Part shown: piece after piece, positions 10,896-22,881 of the stretch
Position numbering within the stretch: position 1 is the first letter of the stretch
How the letters are laid out: the number at the start of each line of letters is the position of its first letter
Origin: Plasmodium malariae
Taxonomy: Eukaryota; Apicomplexa; Aconoidasida; Haemosporida; Plasmodiidae
DNA: 64,000 bases
NCBI RefSeq assembly: GCF_900090045.1
Contig: NC_041779.1
Coordinates: 888,501 to 952,500, forward strand
Reading direction: 5' to 3'
Made by a program: the position numbers and the translations under genes
The notes under the pieces: model-generated
Seen by the model: the letters and a program-made list of their open reading frames with translations, nothing else
What the model was told of the DNA's origin: nothing
Database searches by the model: none

Positions 10896-12971
10896 TCAAT
10901 CGACTTCTTCTACAGTGGGTCCACTTCCAGATGGGGCATTTCCGGGCATTCCTCCTCCTGGGAAATTCATTCCTCCAGGCATACCACCTGGCATACCACC
11001 TGGCATACCACCTGGCATACCTCCTGGCATTCCTCCTGGCATACCTCCAGGCATACCGCCGGGCATACCACCAGCACCAGCAGCTCCTCCAACATCTTGA
11101 TATATTTTGGACATAATTGGAGCACAGACTGCTTCGGCTTCTTTCTGTTTTGATTCATATTCATCCTTACCAGCTAGTTGATTTTTCTCTAACCATTCAA
11201 GTATTGTAGAAATACACTTCATACATGTTTCTACTTCATTTGCTTGTAATTTTTCCTTAATCTTTTGATCTTCTAATGAGCTTTTAACACCATAGCAATA
11301 GTTTTCTAGACTATTTCTTGCTTCAATTCTTTTCTTATTCTCTTCATCCTCTGCTTTATATTTTTCTGCATCATTAACCATACGATCAATTTCTTCAGGG
11401 GATAACCTACCCTTATCATTGGTAATAGTAATATGATTTTGTTTTCCCGTGCTCTTCTCAACAGCTGTAACATTTAAAATTCCATTTGCATCTATATCAA
11501 ACGTAACTTCAATTTGTGGTACTTTCCTAGGGGCAGGTGGTATACCATCTAAATGAAATTTACCTAACAAATTATTATCTTTTGTTAATGCTCTTTCTCC
11601 TTCATATACTTGGATTAACACACCTGGTTGGTTATCAGCATACGTCGTAAAGATTTGACTTTTTTTTGCTGGAATAGTTGTATTTCTTTCAATCAATTTT
11701 GTCATAACACCACCAGCAGTTTCTAAACCTAAGGATAAGGAGCATACATCTAATAACAATAAATCTTGAACAGCATTGGACTGATCACCCGATAATATTG
11801 CTGCTTGTACTGCTGCACCATATGCTACAGCTTCATCTGGGTTAATAGATCTACATGCTTCTTTGCCGTTAAAAAATTCTTTGATTAATGTTTGTATCTT
11901 AGGAATTCGTGTTGAACCACCAACTAAAACAACTTCATGTACACTTTTTTTATCCATCATAGCATCTTTTAAGACTTTCTCTACTGGTACTAACGTATCC
12001 CTGAAATAGTCAATACATAACTCTTCAAATCTTGCTCTACTTACTGTTACACTATAATCTATACCTTCAAAAAGGGAATCAATTTCGATGGTAGCTTGTG
12101 TAGAGGATGACAACGTACGTTTGGCCCTTTCACATTGTGTTCTTAACCTTCTTAATGCTCTACTATTTTTTGATAAATCTTTACCCCTATTTTTTCTCTT
12201 AAAATCTTCTACACAGAAATTAACTAGTCTGTTATCAAAATCTTCACCACCTAAGTGTGTATCTCCTGCTGTTGCTTTCACTTCGAATATACCATCTTCA
12301 ATTGTTAACAAAGATACATCAAATGTACCTCCTCCTAAATCGAAAATTAAAATATTTTTTTCCCCCTTTCCTTTTTTATGTAAACCATATGCTATTGCTG
12401 CTGCAGTTGGTTCATTAATAATTCTCATTACATTCAATCCAGCAATGGTACCTGCATCTTTTGTTGCTTGTCTTTGAGAATCGTTAAAATATGCTGGTAC
12501 AGTAATTACAGCATTCTTTATGGATTTACCTAAAAATGCTTCTGCATTTTCTTTCATCTTTTGTAAAACCATTGATGAAATTTCTTCGGGATGAAATAAT
12601 TTCTTTTCCCCTTGGTATGTAACTTCAATCATTGGTTTCTCATCTACACCTGACTTTACTGTAAATGGCCAATGCTTCATATCACTTTGCACAGATGATT
12701 CTGTAAATTTCCTTCCAATTAATCTCTTTGCATCAAATACAGTATTTTCCGGATTCCTAGCAACTTGGTTCTTTGCTGCATCTCCTATTAGTCTCTCTGT
12801 ATCAGTAAAGGCAACATACGATGGGGTTGTTCTATTTCCCTGATCGTTTGCTATAATGTCCACGTTTTCATTTCTCCATACACCAACACATGAGTACGTT
12901 GTTCCCAAGTCGATACCAATGGCAATATTCGACTCGGGCAAATTTGGCTTGGCTGCTTTCGCGTTTGCCAT
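10896..12971 (-). CDS. HSP70: Heat shock protein 70, cytosolic/nuclear (HSP70-1 orthologue)
   Basis: Uninterrupted frame of 691 aa, close to the 677 aa of P. falciparum HSP70-1. The nucleotide-binding domain has [13 protein letters not shown] near residue 18, [14 protein letters not shown] near 210 and [14 protein letters not shown] near 350. The substrate domain has [20 protein letters not shown]. The C-terminal lid is followed by about eight GGMP tetrapeptides, and the chain ends TVEEVD, the EEVD tail that docks TPR co-chaperones such as HOP and so marks the cytosolic/nuclear form. It is an ATP-driven chaperone for folding, heat-shock survival and supply of proteins for export. Codon choice is less AT-biased than flanking genes, consistent with high expression. 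The start [14 protein letters not shown] is the only ATG before the ATPase domain. Confidence 0.98.
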   Translation of the reverse strand: MANAKAAKPNLPESNIAIGIDLGTTYSCVGVWRNENVDIIANDQGNRTTPSYVAFTDTERLIGDAAKNQVARNPENTVFDAKRLIGRKFTESSVQSDMKHWPFTVKSGVDEKPMIEVTYQGEKKLFHPEEISSMVLQKMKENAEAFLGKSIKNAVITVPAYFNDSQRQATKDAGTIAGLNVMRIINEPTAAAIAYGLHKKGKGEKNILIFDLGGGTFDVSLLTIEDGIFEVKATAGDTHLGGEDFDNRLVNFCVEDFKRKNRGKDLSKNSRALRRLRTQCERAKRTLSSSTQATIEIDSLFEGIDYSVTVSRARFEELCIDYFRDTLVPVEKVLKDAMMDKKSVHEVVLVGGSTRIPKIQTLIKEFFNGKEACRSINPDEAVAYGAAVQAAILSGDQSNAVQDLLLLDVCSLSLGLETAGGVMTKLIERNTTIPAKKSQIFTTYADNQPGVLIQVYEGERALTKDNNLLGKFHLDGIPPAPRKVPQIEVTFDIDANGILNVTAVEKSTGKQNHITITNDKGRLSPEEIDRMVNDAEKYKAEDEENKKRIEARNSLENYCYGVKSSLEDQKIKEKLQANEVETCMKCISTILEWLEKNQLAGKDEYESKQKEAEAVCAPIMSKIYQDVGGAAGAGGMPGGMPGGMPGGMPGGMPGGMPGGMPGGMPGGMNFPGGGMPGNAPSGSGPTVEEVD
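10965..11075 (-). repeat. GGMP-coding 12-bp tandem repeat
   Basis: Repeats of GGCATACCACCT-type 12-mers (seen on +) encode the GGMP array in the HSP70 tail. It is in frame and characteristic of Plasmodium cytosolic HSP70. Confidence 0.9.
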
Positions 12972-14640
12972 TTGGACTTATTGATTATATGCACGGGCTA
13001 TGCGCTATATATGGGGGGGTATATATACAAATATATACAAATATATACAAATATATACAAATATATATATATGTATATATATATATGTATATATATATAT
13101 GTATATATATATATGTATATATATATATGTATTTATTTATTTACTTATACACGCAAAAGGACACTTTAAATAATTAAAAAAAAATATATGCGTGTTTTAT
13201 TTTGTTTTGCCTTGTTTTTCGCTTTGCTTTGTTAGCTTTTTTTTTTTTAAAAAAATGTAACTGCGAATAATTTAAATACTTATTCAAAAAAATTTGCGCA
13301 ATGCACGTAAAATGAAAATATATACAATGTGAAATGGTAACTACAACCCTTTTATTTCCATATATTAAAAAATGTATATTTTATTGGTATATTATTAACA
13401 TGTAAACATATATAATATATAATATGTAATATATAATATATATTTATTTAATGTATTTTTTAATACTTACAATATTCTTAATCGATAAAGAAAAAAAAGA
13501 AATAATTCTTTTGGCAATAAAAAATATGTACTTTAACTTTTTCGTTAATTTTAATTTTGTATCTTTTATTTTTTATCTCTTTTACTTTTACTTTTACTTT
13601 TACTTTTAATTTTACTTTCAATTTTACTTTCAATTTTACTTTTTTATTTTTTCTTTCTTTTTTGGAAGAAAAATAATTTTATAAAAAAAAAAAATAATAT
13701 TATTTCATCAAATTTTTTTAAATTTTTTTGTTCAATTTTTAAGGGGCCAAAATTCGTGATTTTCAAAATTTTCAACTACTCGTGGGTGGGTAAATCATGG
13801 GGCCATCTGGTCCCATATCAAATCTGTAGCTTTTAAAAAAAAAAAAAAAAAAAAAAATATACATACGTACATAATGCGTACATAATACGTACATCATACG
13901 TACATCATACGTACATCATACGTACATCATACGTACATCATACGTACATCATACGTACATAATACGTACATAATACGTACATAATACGTACATACATGCA
14001 TAAATACATATGTATGTATGCAATGTATACATAGGCATACCCTTTTGACCTTGAAATTATTGCTATTGCATGTTTTTTTAAAGCTAATTACATATATAAA
14101 TATGCAAGTAGTAGGTTCATGTTTATATACAAATATATATAAGTATATATGTACATTTATTGAACTACTACTTGGTCGAACCTCACATAACAGTAGAGGC
14201 TAAACTTTTCGGAAAAAAAAAGCCCCATCATAGGAGCACTTTTGTCAGTATATACATGATGAACATATAACATGGATATATTATATATGCACATAGAGTC
14301 GTACCTATATATATATATACGTGTTCAACATATAAAAATGTTCAATAATGCTAGGGGCAAAAAACAGAAAAAGAAAAAATAGCAAATGTAGCAATAATAT
14401 TTTCTCCAATTGTTTTTATTTTATTATATAGTGTAAACGACACCTAGGTATTTTTTTTTTTTTTTTTCATCATCCTTATTGGTCCCTTATTTTATTTTTT
14501 TTTTTTAACATGAAAATGTTCTTCCATATTTTTTATATTATGTTTATAATATGACTTAAAATTTTTGCTAAAAATGATAGAGATTATTACAATCAAAATG
14601 AAAATTTTTTATTTTATTTTTATATTCGTATTTCCTTAAT
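12972..14640. other. HSP70 5' region with several microsatellites
   Basis: Holds a TATACAAA/(TA)n tract at 13020-13130, a TTTACT/TTTAAT array at 13580-13640, and poly(A) at about 13835-13857. A 12-bp array (ATCATACGTACA-like, about ten copies) spans 13866-13995. The promoter and 5' UTR of HSP70 must be here. No gene is supported. Confidence 0.6.
13741..13803. promoter_or_regulatory. Two G-box-like motifs upstream of HSP70
   Basis: AAGGGGC at 13741-13747 and ATGGGGC at 13797-13803 both fit the G-box consensus (A/G)NGGGG(C/A). That motif was described upstream of P. falciparum heat-shock genes. They lie 770-830 bp 5' of the HSP70 start in a region that otherwise has almost no runs of G. Orientation is opposite to the gene. 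This is a motif match only. Confidence 0.4.
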
Positions 14641-14658
14641 TATGTAGCATCAATTTAA

Positions 14659-15069
14659 TTGGTGAATTATATGGTGAGTTCGTTGGATGGTATATTAAAT
14701 GGTAAATTGAATGGTGTATTAAATGGTAAATTGAATGGTATATTAAATGGTAAATTGAATGGTATATTAAATGGTAAATTGAATGGTGTATTAAATAATA
14801 AATTGTATGGTGTATTAAATGGTAAATTGAATGGTATATTAAATGGTAAATTGAATGGTATATTAAATGGTAAATTGAATGGTGTATTAAATAATAAATT
14901 GTATGGTGTATTAAATAATAAATTGTATGGTATATTAAATGGTAAATTGAATGGTGTATTAAATAATAAATTGTATGGTGTATTAAATAATAAATTGTAT
15001 GGTGTATTAAATAATAAATTGTATGGTGTATTAAATAATAAATTGTATGGCGTATTGACCAATAACTGA
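14659..15069 (+). repeat. 24-bp minisatellite, open on both strands
   Basis: About sixteen units of two 24-bp types, differing at the tail (AAATGGTAAATTGAATGGTG versus AAATAATAAATTGTATGGTG), run from about 14680 to 15055. The plus frame (ATG 14659) reads LNGKLNGVLNNKLYG and the antisense frame reads PFNIPFNLPFNTPYNLLF. Because the unit is a multiple of 3 and lacks stops, both are open by construction. No flanking unique coding sequence, signal peptide in frame or splice context supports a gene, so I treat it as a repeat. Confidence 0.7.
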
Positions 15070-15980
15070 CGCAAATTCATGACTTATATATTTGTATGTA
15101 TATATATATGATTAACTAGCAAATAAAGGCCAGCCGCCCCCTTTTTTCTACGTAAATTTTTAATTTACGCAGATTTATGTATGTACCGTTTGTATATTCA
15201 CCACATTGTATAAAAAGAAATTCCCGCATCCATGTTCTTTGCGTTTAAGCAGTGTACACGCATATATGATGATAACGATAACGATCATTACATTTTGCAG
15301 GGTAAAAGGCTTAAAGCGTTTTATACATAAAAAATAAATTTTACGTGCTTGTATGTCATAAAAATATATATAATATACCTTTGTATGTAAAAAATGTTCA
15401 TATATTTATTTAAATCTGAAATAAAAACGAGACTATTAGATTTAACAGTATATTAGAGAATACTTAATATATGATGATATTTTGATAAAAATATATGGGC
15501 AGCTTTTACTGAACTTGGTAGGCCAGAAAATAAATAATCAAAAAAAGAAAAAATATATATAAATGTTATATATGTACCATATACATATACATGTCATGTA
15601 CATACTCATGTCATGCACATACTCATGTCATGTACATACACATATTTGTATGCGTAATATATGTTTAAAAGGCACAGTATATTATGGAATGCTTATACTA
15701 TATGTTTGGATGGATAGTAATTTCTATTTCGCTAAGCGAGGAAAAATAAAACAATGGAATATCCATATCATTGTTATGTTAATTTACAAAATAAAATATA
15801 TAAACCTAGTGTTATGCGAACCTTTTTCTTATGAATTATGTATAAGCAAATATAAGCAAATTTCAATGTGTTGAAGATTAAAAAATTATATTATCGCACA
15901 AATTATGTACGCGTGCATATAATTTTAAATCATCGCAAGGTGAATTTATTAAAGTGTATGAGAATAGGAAAAGACAAACA
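15070..15980. other. Intergenic, AT-rich
   Basis: Contains three copies of a 20-bp direct repeat (CATACTCATGTCATGYACAT) around 15585-15645. The 103-codon frame over it looks non-coding. Nothing else stands out. Confidence 0.5.
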
Positions 15981-16039
15981 AAATATATAGATTTTTAAAA
16001 TTAAAAAAATACATATTGTTTTCTCGCCTAAACTTTTTT

Positions 16040-17118
16040 ATCAACTCCTAAAATGAAGGATTTTTGGAGCAACCAATTTTTGTAAACTTCGTTTTTAAGT
16101 GGTTTCCCCATTTGCTTCGCCCCTTTTTCGTTTGTCAATCGGTTGAATTCTCTTCATTGTTAACTCTTTTTAAAGAACACAGGTTGCTCTCTTAATTTTT
16201 AATTTTCGTATTCATGGCATGTAGAAAGAGAGTGTTATATTTTTTTTGTTAAAAAGAGAATAGCAGCTTGAAAATAAAAATAAAAAAAAAAAAAAAAGTA
16301 ATAGCAAGGAAAAAAGCAATGTAGCAGAGATTTTAAAAAGCTGAATGTGGAGAGATACTAAGTTAAATAACCAAAACTGGGGGGCACAAAAAAAAAAAAA
16401 TATATATTTTAATTATTTCTTAATACTATATTATGTACATATGTATATTTTAATTTCACTTATTTAATTTTGTGTTAATTTAAATTTTTTTTTTTTTGTT
16501 TTTTTTTTTTTTAATATATAACTTTGTTTTTACCATGAGGGGGAGAAGGGAATAATTTAAAAAATTTATTTTACTTTTTTTATATGTATGATTTATTATA
16601 TATGGAATGAATAAAAAATAGGCTACAAAAATTGGATGTATTAGAGAAGCTAGCAAGAAATGAAATATATTCATAATGAACAGTGTATAACACACACATC
16701 TTCATTTTGCAATTTTTTTTTTTATTGTTGTCCATATAAACTTAAAATTAAATTAGTAATACAAAAGAAGTCCATTTTTGAAACGATGTAGTAATAAACT
16801 GACTAAAAATTTAGCATTTCCATTTTAAAAGGAAATCATATAAGTATATCTCTTTTTTGTTAGCTGTTGGATTAAAAGGCAGCTTTCCTATGACATAAGC
16901 ATACAAAATATACATGTACATATTTACCTAATTTTGTATATATAACAGGTGATTCCGTACAAGAGCAAGCATATAGCGCTTCTAATTTTTTACGAAAATT
17001 TTCTGTACAACTTTTTTCTGCACTCGTTTCCCACCAGACATGAAGCGCTTCGAATAAGCTGCTTTCGTTCTATTTATCATTTGAACGTAAATCAATTTAG
17101 TATAAAATATATTGTACA
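16040..17118 (-). CDS. Possible small multi-exon gene, unrecognised (tentative)
   Basis: Three minus-strand patches look coding by composition. First, about 17118-16983 reads NIFYTKLIYVQMINRTKAAY and SKRFMSGGKRVQKKVVQKIF up to a good donor (GTAAAAAATTAG). Second, about 16705-16530 is a hydrophobic stretch, NIFHFLLASLIHPIFVAYFL, ending before GTAAAAAC. Third, about 16140-16040 reads KPLKNEVYKNWLLQKSFILG and ends GVDKKV stop. Together they suggest a small basic protein with one membrane segment. I could not make all splice phases agree, and an A-run near 16711 may hide a frame error. The plus strand is also open over 16949-17233. Function unknown. Confidence 0.2.
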
Positions 17119-17694
17119 CTTTATTAATTTCCGAGAAAAAAAAAAAAGAAAAATAAGTAATTTTTTATGTTTTACTTTTCATATTTACAATTTAATATGT
17201 GCTAATCATATAACAAAGGAATACGGAAACTAAAAATAATCGAAATGCTTCTTACCACATGCGCATACTTTAATGTGTCTATCCATATGCATTTTTAAGA
17301 AGAACATAACGAAAATTTATTCATATTTGACTCATCTTTGTGAAATGAGAGCATTGTAAACAATGATTTGGAACAAAAATGGTGCCAAAAAAATTGTATT
17401 AAAAAATTGAAATCACCCAGCTGTATACATACGTATATATATGTGCTTCTCTGCACTTGTAAATGAAAATTGCATAAGAATTATGTACTTTGTTTTTTTG
17501 GCTTTCTTTACCAAGTCATAAAAAAAAAATATATATTTATATATATTTATATATATATATATATATACAAAAATATGCATATAAAAATATCTTAATAAGG
17601 CGATAACTAGCTAAAAAAAAAAAAAAAAAGAGTCATCCCAAAAGTAACAAAAAATTATTAACAATTTATCTTAAATGAAAAAAATATTCGCAGC

Positions 17695-17884
17695 TGAAAT
17701 ATAAAAAATTATGATCACGTTAGGTGAAATATAAAAAATTATGATCACGTTAGGTGAAATATAAAAAATTATGATCACGTTAGGTGAAATACAAAAAATT
17801 ATGATCACGTTAGGTGAAATATAAAAAATTATGAACACGTTAGGTGATATAAAAAAAATTATAAACACGTTGTGCGAAATACAG
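17695..17884. repeat. 30-bp tandem repeat upstream of IMP4
   Basis: Six near-identical 30-bp units (ATAAAAAATTATGATCACGT followed by TAGGTGAAAT) occupy 17701-17880. The last two have drifted. Each unit carries the palindrome TGATCA followed by CGTTAGG. The array lies about 220-410 bp before the IMP4 start codon. The antisense 91-codon frame across it is a by-product of the 30-bp period. Confidence 0.85.
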
Positions 17885-18103
17885 AAAAGATATATTAAAA
17901 AATAAGCAACAACATTGGAAACTGCTTGAACACACAAATCCAACAAACGTCAAAGCATTCGGTTTTATAACATTGGAATGCTGTAAAGTAGGTACATATA
18001 TATATATATGTACTTATTTTTGTATGTATTCATTTTGTATGTTAATCGTTCATGGGGCTAGTTGCCTGAATGGAAATTGTTCTTGTAAACTGAAATCTTA
18101 AAA

Positions 18104-19141
18104 ATGTTGAGGAGAAACATAAGATTGCGAAAAGAGTATTTATATTTAAAACGAGTGGAGGAAGAAAAGAAAAAATATGCAGATAAAATAAAAAGTATAA
18201 AGCAAAGCTATAACGAGAATAAAAAAATAAGAGGGGATTTAAAAGATGAAGAAAATGAATTAAGAAAAAAGATGAACTTGTATGATGAAAAATCACTTAA
18301 CAGAAAATTAGATGATGAATATTTTTTCTGCGGAATTGAAAATCCTCGAGTGTTAATAACGACGTCAAGAAACCCGTCTGCTCAGTTAGAAAGTTTTGCA
18401 AAAGAATTTAAGCTTTTGATTCCAAACAGTGAAAAAGTAAATAGAGGGAGTTATTATGTTAAAGATTTAATAAATTTTGCAAGAAAAAATAATATAACGG
18501 ATGTAATTATTTTACATGAATATAAAGGGAAACCAAGAAATTTAATAATTTGTCATTTGCCATTTGGTCCTACGTTATTTTGTACTATTAAAGATTGTAA
18601 GATGAGACATGAATTTATTGATCAGATAAATAATATGTCATCGTGTAATCCACATTTAATTTTTCATAATTTCAATTCAGATTTAGGAAAAAGAATTATG
18701 AATATTTTTAAATATTTATTCCCACCAGTTAAAATTAGAGTGAATAAAAAAAAATTAGTTAGAAATAAAAATTGTGAATATATAGCAAATGGAATACATA
18801 CCAAAATTATAAAACAAACTGATGAAAATGGAAAAGAAGAGGAAGAGACAGAGCAGACTGATAAAGAATTTCAAATATCCGTTAAAAATGATGAATATGG
18901 CAATTTACAGAAATATGAAAATAATAGAATTATTACATTTTTTAATAAAAATGATATAATATATTTTCGCCATTATAATTGGGAGACCAATGAAAACAAT
19001 GAAATAATTTTAAATGAAGTTGGCCCGAGATTTAGTTTTATTGTTTATAAGATAAACAAGGAAACCCTTGATTCTTTGAATGAGGATTATGAATACGTGT
19101 ATCGCCCGTTTTTAAATTCAAAAAGGGCATTATTATCGTGA
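18104..19141 (+). CDS. IMP4: U3 small nucleolar ribonucleoprotein protein IMP4
   Basis: Single exon, 345 aa (human 291). It starts MLRRNIRLRKEYLYLKR, the IMP4-specific N-terminus. Family blocks follow: NPRVLITTSRNPSAQLESFA, ITDVIILHEYKGKPRNLIIC, HLPFGPTLFCTI, LGKRIMNIFKYLFPP, and the Brix signature NEVGPRFSFIVYKI near residue 305. The extra length is a Lys/Glu-rich insert at about 212-272 before ITFFNKNDIIYFRHYNW. IMP4 with IMP3 and MPP10 links U3 snoRNA to pre-18S rRNA in the nucleolus. It is the second Brix-domain gene in this window, after SSF1. Confidence 0.95.
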   Translation: MLRRNIRLRKEYLYLKRVEEEKKKYADKIKSIKQSYNENKKIRGDLKDEENELRKKMNLYDEKSLNRKLDDEYFFCGIENPRVLITTSRNPSAQLESFAKEFKLLIPNSEKVNRGSYYVKDLINFARKNNITDVIILHEYKGKPRNLIICHLPFGPTLFCTIKDCKMRHEFIDQINNMSSCNPHLIFHNFNSDLGKRIMNIFKYLFPPVKIRVNKKKLVRNKNCEYIANGIHTKIIKQTDENGKEEEETEQTDKEFQISVKNDEYGNLQKYENNRIITFFNKNDIIYFRHYNWETNENNEIILNEVGPRFSFIVYKINKETLDSLNEDYEYVYRPFLNSKRALLS

Positions 19142-19167
19142 TAGATCAGTATAATGAAGATGAAAAA

Positions 19168-19402
19168 AAGGAATAGAGGAAGGAAAAAAAGAAGGAAAAG
19201 AGAAGGGAAAAAAAGAAGGAAAAGAGGAGGGAAAAAAAGAAGGAAAAGAGGAGGGAAAAAAAGAAGGAAAAGAGAAGGGAAAAAAAGAAGGAAAAGAGGA
19301 GGGAAAAAAAGAAGGAAAAGAGGAGGGAAAAAAAGAAGGAAAAGAGGAGGGAAAAAAAGAAGGAAAAGAGGAGGGAAAAAAAGAAGGAAAAGAAATAAAA
19401 AC
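19168..19402. repeat. 24-bp purine minisatellite after IMP4
   Basis: Nine to ten copies of GAAGGAAAAGAGGAGGGAAA plus AAAA form an almost pure purine strand just 3' of IMP4. Frames on both strands are open only because of the period. It may sit in the IMP4 3' UTR. Confidence 0.8.
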
Positions 19403-21387
19403 AGAAAAATAAAAAAAATTCTTATGTAACATATACGCAGTGACATATATAGTAGCATTTGCATAAAAACATGTACACCTTGTATCTCTCTTTTTGGAAA
19501 ACGACAATTTCGTATTCCATGGTATCCTCTTTGTGATATGTTAAATCTACAAAAAGGTAACTCCAAAACACAGTGTTGCTAAGATTGGGGTATTTTTAAG
19601 TGATCCAGCGTATATATATATATATATATATATATAGTTGACATTGTGCATGTGTATACGCATATATGGGGATGTAAATATGTATTGTTCATATTTAAAT
19701 GTGAGTGCACGAGATTGTGAAAGTTCTTTTTGTAGTCATTAAAAATAATTTTATGTTGAGTCATATTTGTATATAAACATTTCATTCATTCGTTCATTTT
19801 TTATGTGTAATAAGTATACGTCTAAATGCACGGGTATACGCAACTTCCCTAATTTTATCTTATTCAATTTAATTCAATTTTTTTAATTTTATTTAATTTT
19901 ATTTTAATTTTAATTGCTTATATATTTGTTCCATAACCATACGTTACTACATAAATATTCATGAAAAATAAAAAAAAAGTAAAATGATGTTTTTAAAATT
20001 ATGTTTTTTCCAATTCCGCCCTTCTGCTGTAAGAAGAGGAATGCAAAAAAAAAAAAAAAATTACAATCATCATATTTACGTAAAATCATGTCAACATCAG
20101 CTTAATTAAAAAGAATAGCTCCTATGAAATCTTTTGTATATCCTGCTATGGAAAGCATATTTTGGGAAAAAAAACTATTTCATATGTATATGTATATGTA
20201 TATATATATATATATAAAGCAAAATTAATGCTTCTTAATCGTTTTTATTGCGACCTGACTTGTTCATGTAAATTTACAGGAACCACAGATATACTTTTTT
20301 ATTGACTATTTTTATTTTTTCACTTTTGTTGTGCGAGTTATCATAAAATTTAGGACATATTTTTATTATATTCATACAAGATATGTTTGATTAATTTTCG
20401 AATCCTTAAAAACGAAAAAATTATCCAATAACAAATGCCCTATTTTTGCATATACAAATATAATATTTTTTTTATATTTTTTACCATAAAATGAACATGT
20501 TTCTAAAATGTACGTTCATGAAGGTAAATTATAAAATTTCACACGAGAAATATGTAAGAATAATTTATAAAAAAGAGGAAAAATATCTTAATTTCACATT
20601 TTTTTTTTTGTTTTTTAGTTTTTTTTTGTTTTTTTTTTGTTTTTTATTTTTTTTATTTTTTTTATTTTTTTTTTATAAATTTTATTTTTATTATATATTA
20701 ATTTTGCTTTATTCCCTTATTAATTCTCTTTTTAATATATATATTTTTGAATAATTATATTCACGAGTATCAATATCTCATTTTATTTCATTTTTTTTTT
20801 TTTTTTTTATCCACCACATTCATACTCTCTTACTCTATGTATTTTACTTTTTATGCAATCATATTTGAAATTTAAATGGTTGCCTTTTATTATTATTTTT
20901 TTTAAATATTTAAAATATAACAATTTTAATGAATTAAAAAGCTATTTCTTTCGCTCTTCCTATATATATTTTTTTGTATCGACAATAAGCAGGTGGCTAA
21001 TTTCCTATTTTTTATTCTCATTTAACCAAATATGTTCATAACCTAAATTTCCAAATGACTGGGGAGGGTTTTCGTTTCCTAAATATGTTATAAGTTCTAG
21101 GGTCAGCATGTTAATTTCCTTTTTTTCTTTTTTCGTATTTTCGTTTTTTAGCTATCATTAATGGCATAACATACTTAATTAAAATATTCGCTAAAAAGTG
21201 TTATACGGTATCTTTTGTTTTTTCGTTAAACATATAAATGTGTATTTGTTAATACTACAACTAACTTAATGCTATATATAATCAATGAACATTTTATAAA
21301 AAATATAAGCACTTTATAATAAAAAAAATTGAACTACGAATATGATTAAAATTGCGATTACGCATATGAATACTTTAGTAAACATGG

Positions 21388-21463
<76 letters not shown>

Positions 21464-22022
21464 AAAAAAACAAAAAAACAAAAAGACAAAAAGACAAACA
21501 AAAAAAAAACAAAAAAACAAAAAAACAAAAAACAAAAAAACAAAAAAACAAAAAACAAAAAACAAAAGAATGCTACAATGTTCTCTGTTTTAAAGGGTAA
21601 TAAGTAGTATATTTCTTGTTAATAAAAAAATGAGGAAAAAATTGAATCGACACAAAACCCATTGTTTATTCTTTGTAGAAGGATAATAATGCTCACTTGT
21701 TAATTTTGTCGGAATAATTTGAAAATAATATTTGAAGTTACTACGCATGCTTAAATAATGAACATTGATAGGTATAGTTCAAGAAACTACAGGAAAACTG
21801 ATTTTTTATTTTTTTTGTAATTAATTCCAATAATTTTTTTACTTACTATTAGGAAATTAATCTTTTTTAACTTTTTTATGTTTCCCATTTTAATTTTTAT
21901 ATTATATCACCATGTTATTTTTTATATTTTAATAATTTCTTACTTTAGTATATGCATATCACTTTGATTATTATATTTTAACCATTTCTCCATTCATGTT
22001 TAAGCATATATATAAAAATTTT

Positions 22023-22078
<56 letters not shown>

Positions 22079-22224
22079 ATTACTACATTGCAATAGTTCT
22101 TCAATCTTAAACATATATATATACATACATATAACTTATCACTAATATATGTCGAATTTAATGAATAAATGAATTATACCTTTGTAATATAATAGAATAT
22201 TGTAAAAAGTAACAATTTAATGAA
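19403..22224. other. Intergenic left of the exported-protein array
   Basis: AT-rich, with (TA)n at 19612-19636 and a long T-rich stretch at 20598-20675. A run of 75 A at 21388-21462 continues as an (A5-9 C)n array to about 21565. A (TA)n block lies at 22029-22075. No gene is supported; the 83-88 codon frames are homopolymer artefacts. Confidence 0.6.
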
Positions 22225-22610
22225 AGGACCTGAACAGTTCATACATTCATATTCCTAATTACCTGGCTTGTGGATAATTATGATCTTTTTTTTATTTTTT
22301 TTTACTTTTTTTTTTATTAAATTTAATTTCTTTTTATTTCTTTTTATTTGTTTTTATTTTATTTTATTTTATTTAGTTTTTTTTGTTTTTTTGTTTTTTT
22401 GTTTTTTTTTTAGTTATATTTGTATATTGAGTACCGAATTATATTTTTTTTCTATTTAAAATTTTAACAAATAGTTTATCTAACTTTTTAACTTTTAACG
22501 AATTAATAAATTGTTCAGAATTAGAATTTTCCGTAATTAAAAAATTAATTTTAAAATTATTAACTGATTATTATTTATTAAACTTATATTCTGAACATTT
22601 TAAGGAAAAA

Positions 22611-22814
22611 ATGCTTGCAAAGAGTGGTTTAAAAAAGTGTGGCGTTTCCGGACTTACCATCGCCTTGTTGCTTGTTTTGCTAAATGTAGTGCTACTTGTA
22701 CTGTTAGAATCCCCGTTATTAGTAGGAAAATTTTTACATGTTATAAGCGTTTAACTACAAAAGTGTTGTTCAGCAGGCTAAAAGATAAACGTATTAGTCA
22801 ATAAGTATTATGTG

Positions 22815-22881
<67 letters not shown>

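Noticed and set aside
14598..14637. Signal-peptide-like MKIFYFIFIFVFP upstream of the 24-bp repeat, suggesting a secreted repeat protein.
   Set aside because: It stops at once and is out of frame with the repeat; joining would need an intron of about 20 nt.
19087..19566. 159-codon antisense frame of LLFFPPLFL repeats.
   Set aside because: Reverse frame of the 24-bp purine minisatellite and of the IMP4 end.
21342..21593. 83-codon poly-Lys frames (and antisense poly-Phe).
   Set aside because: Produced entirely by the 75-A run and A-rich array.
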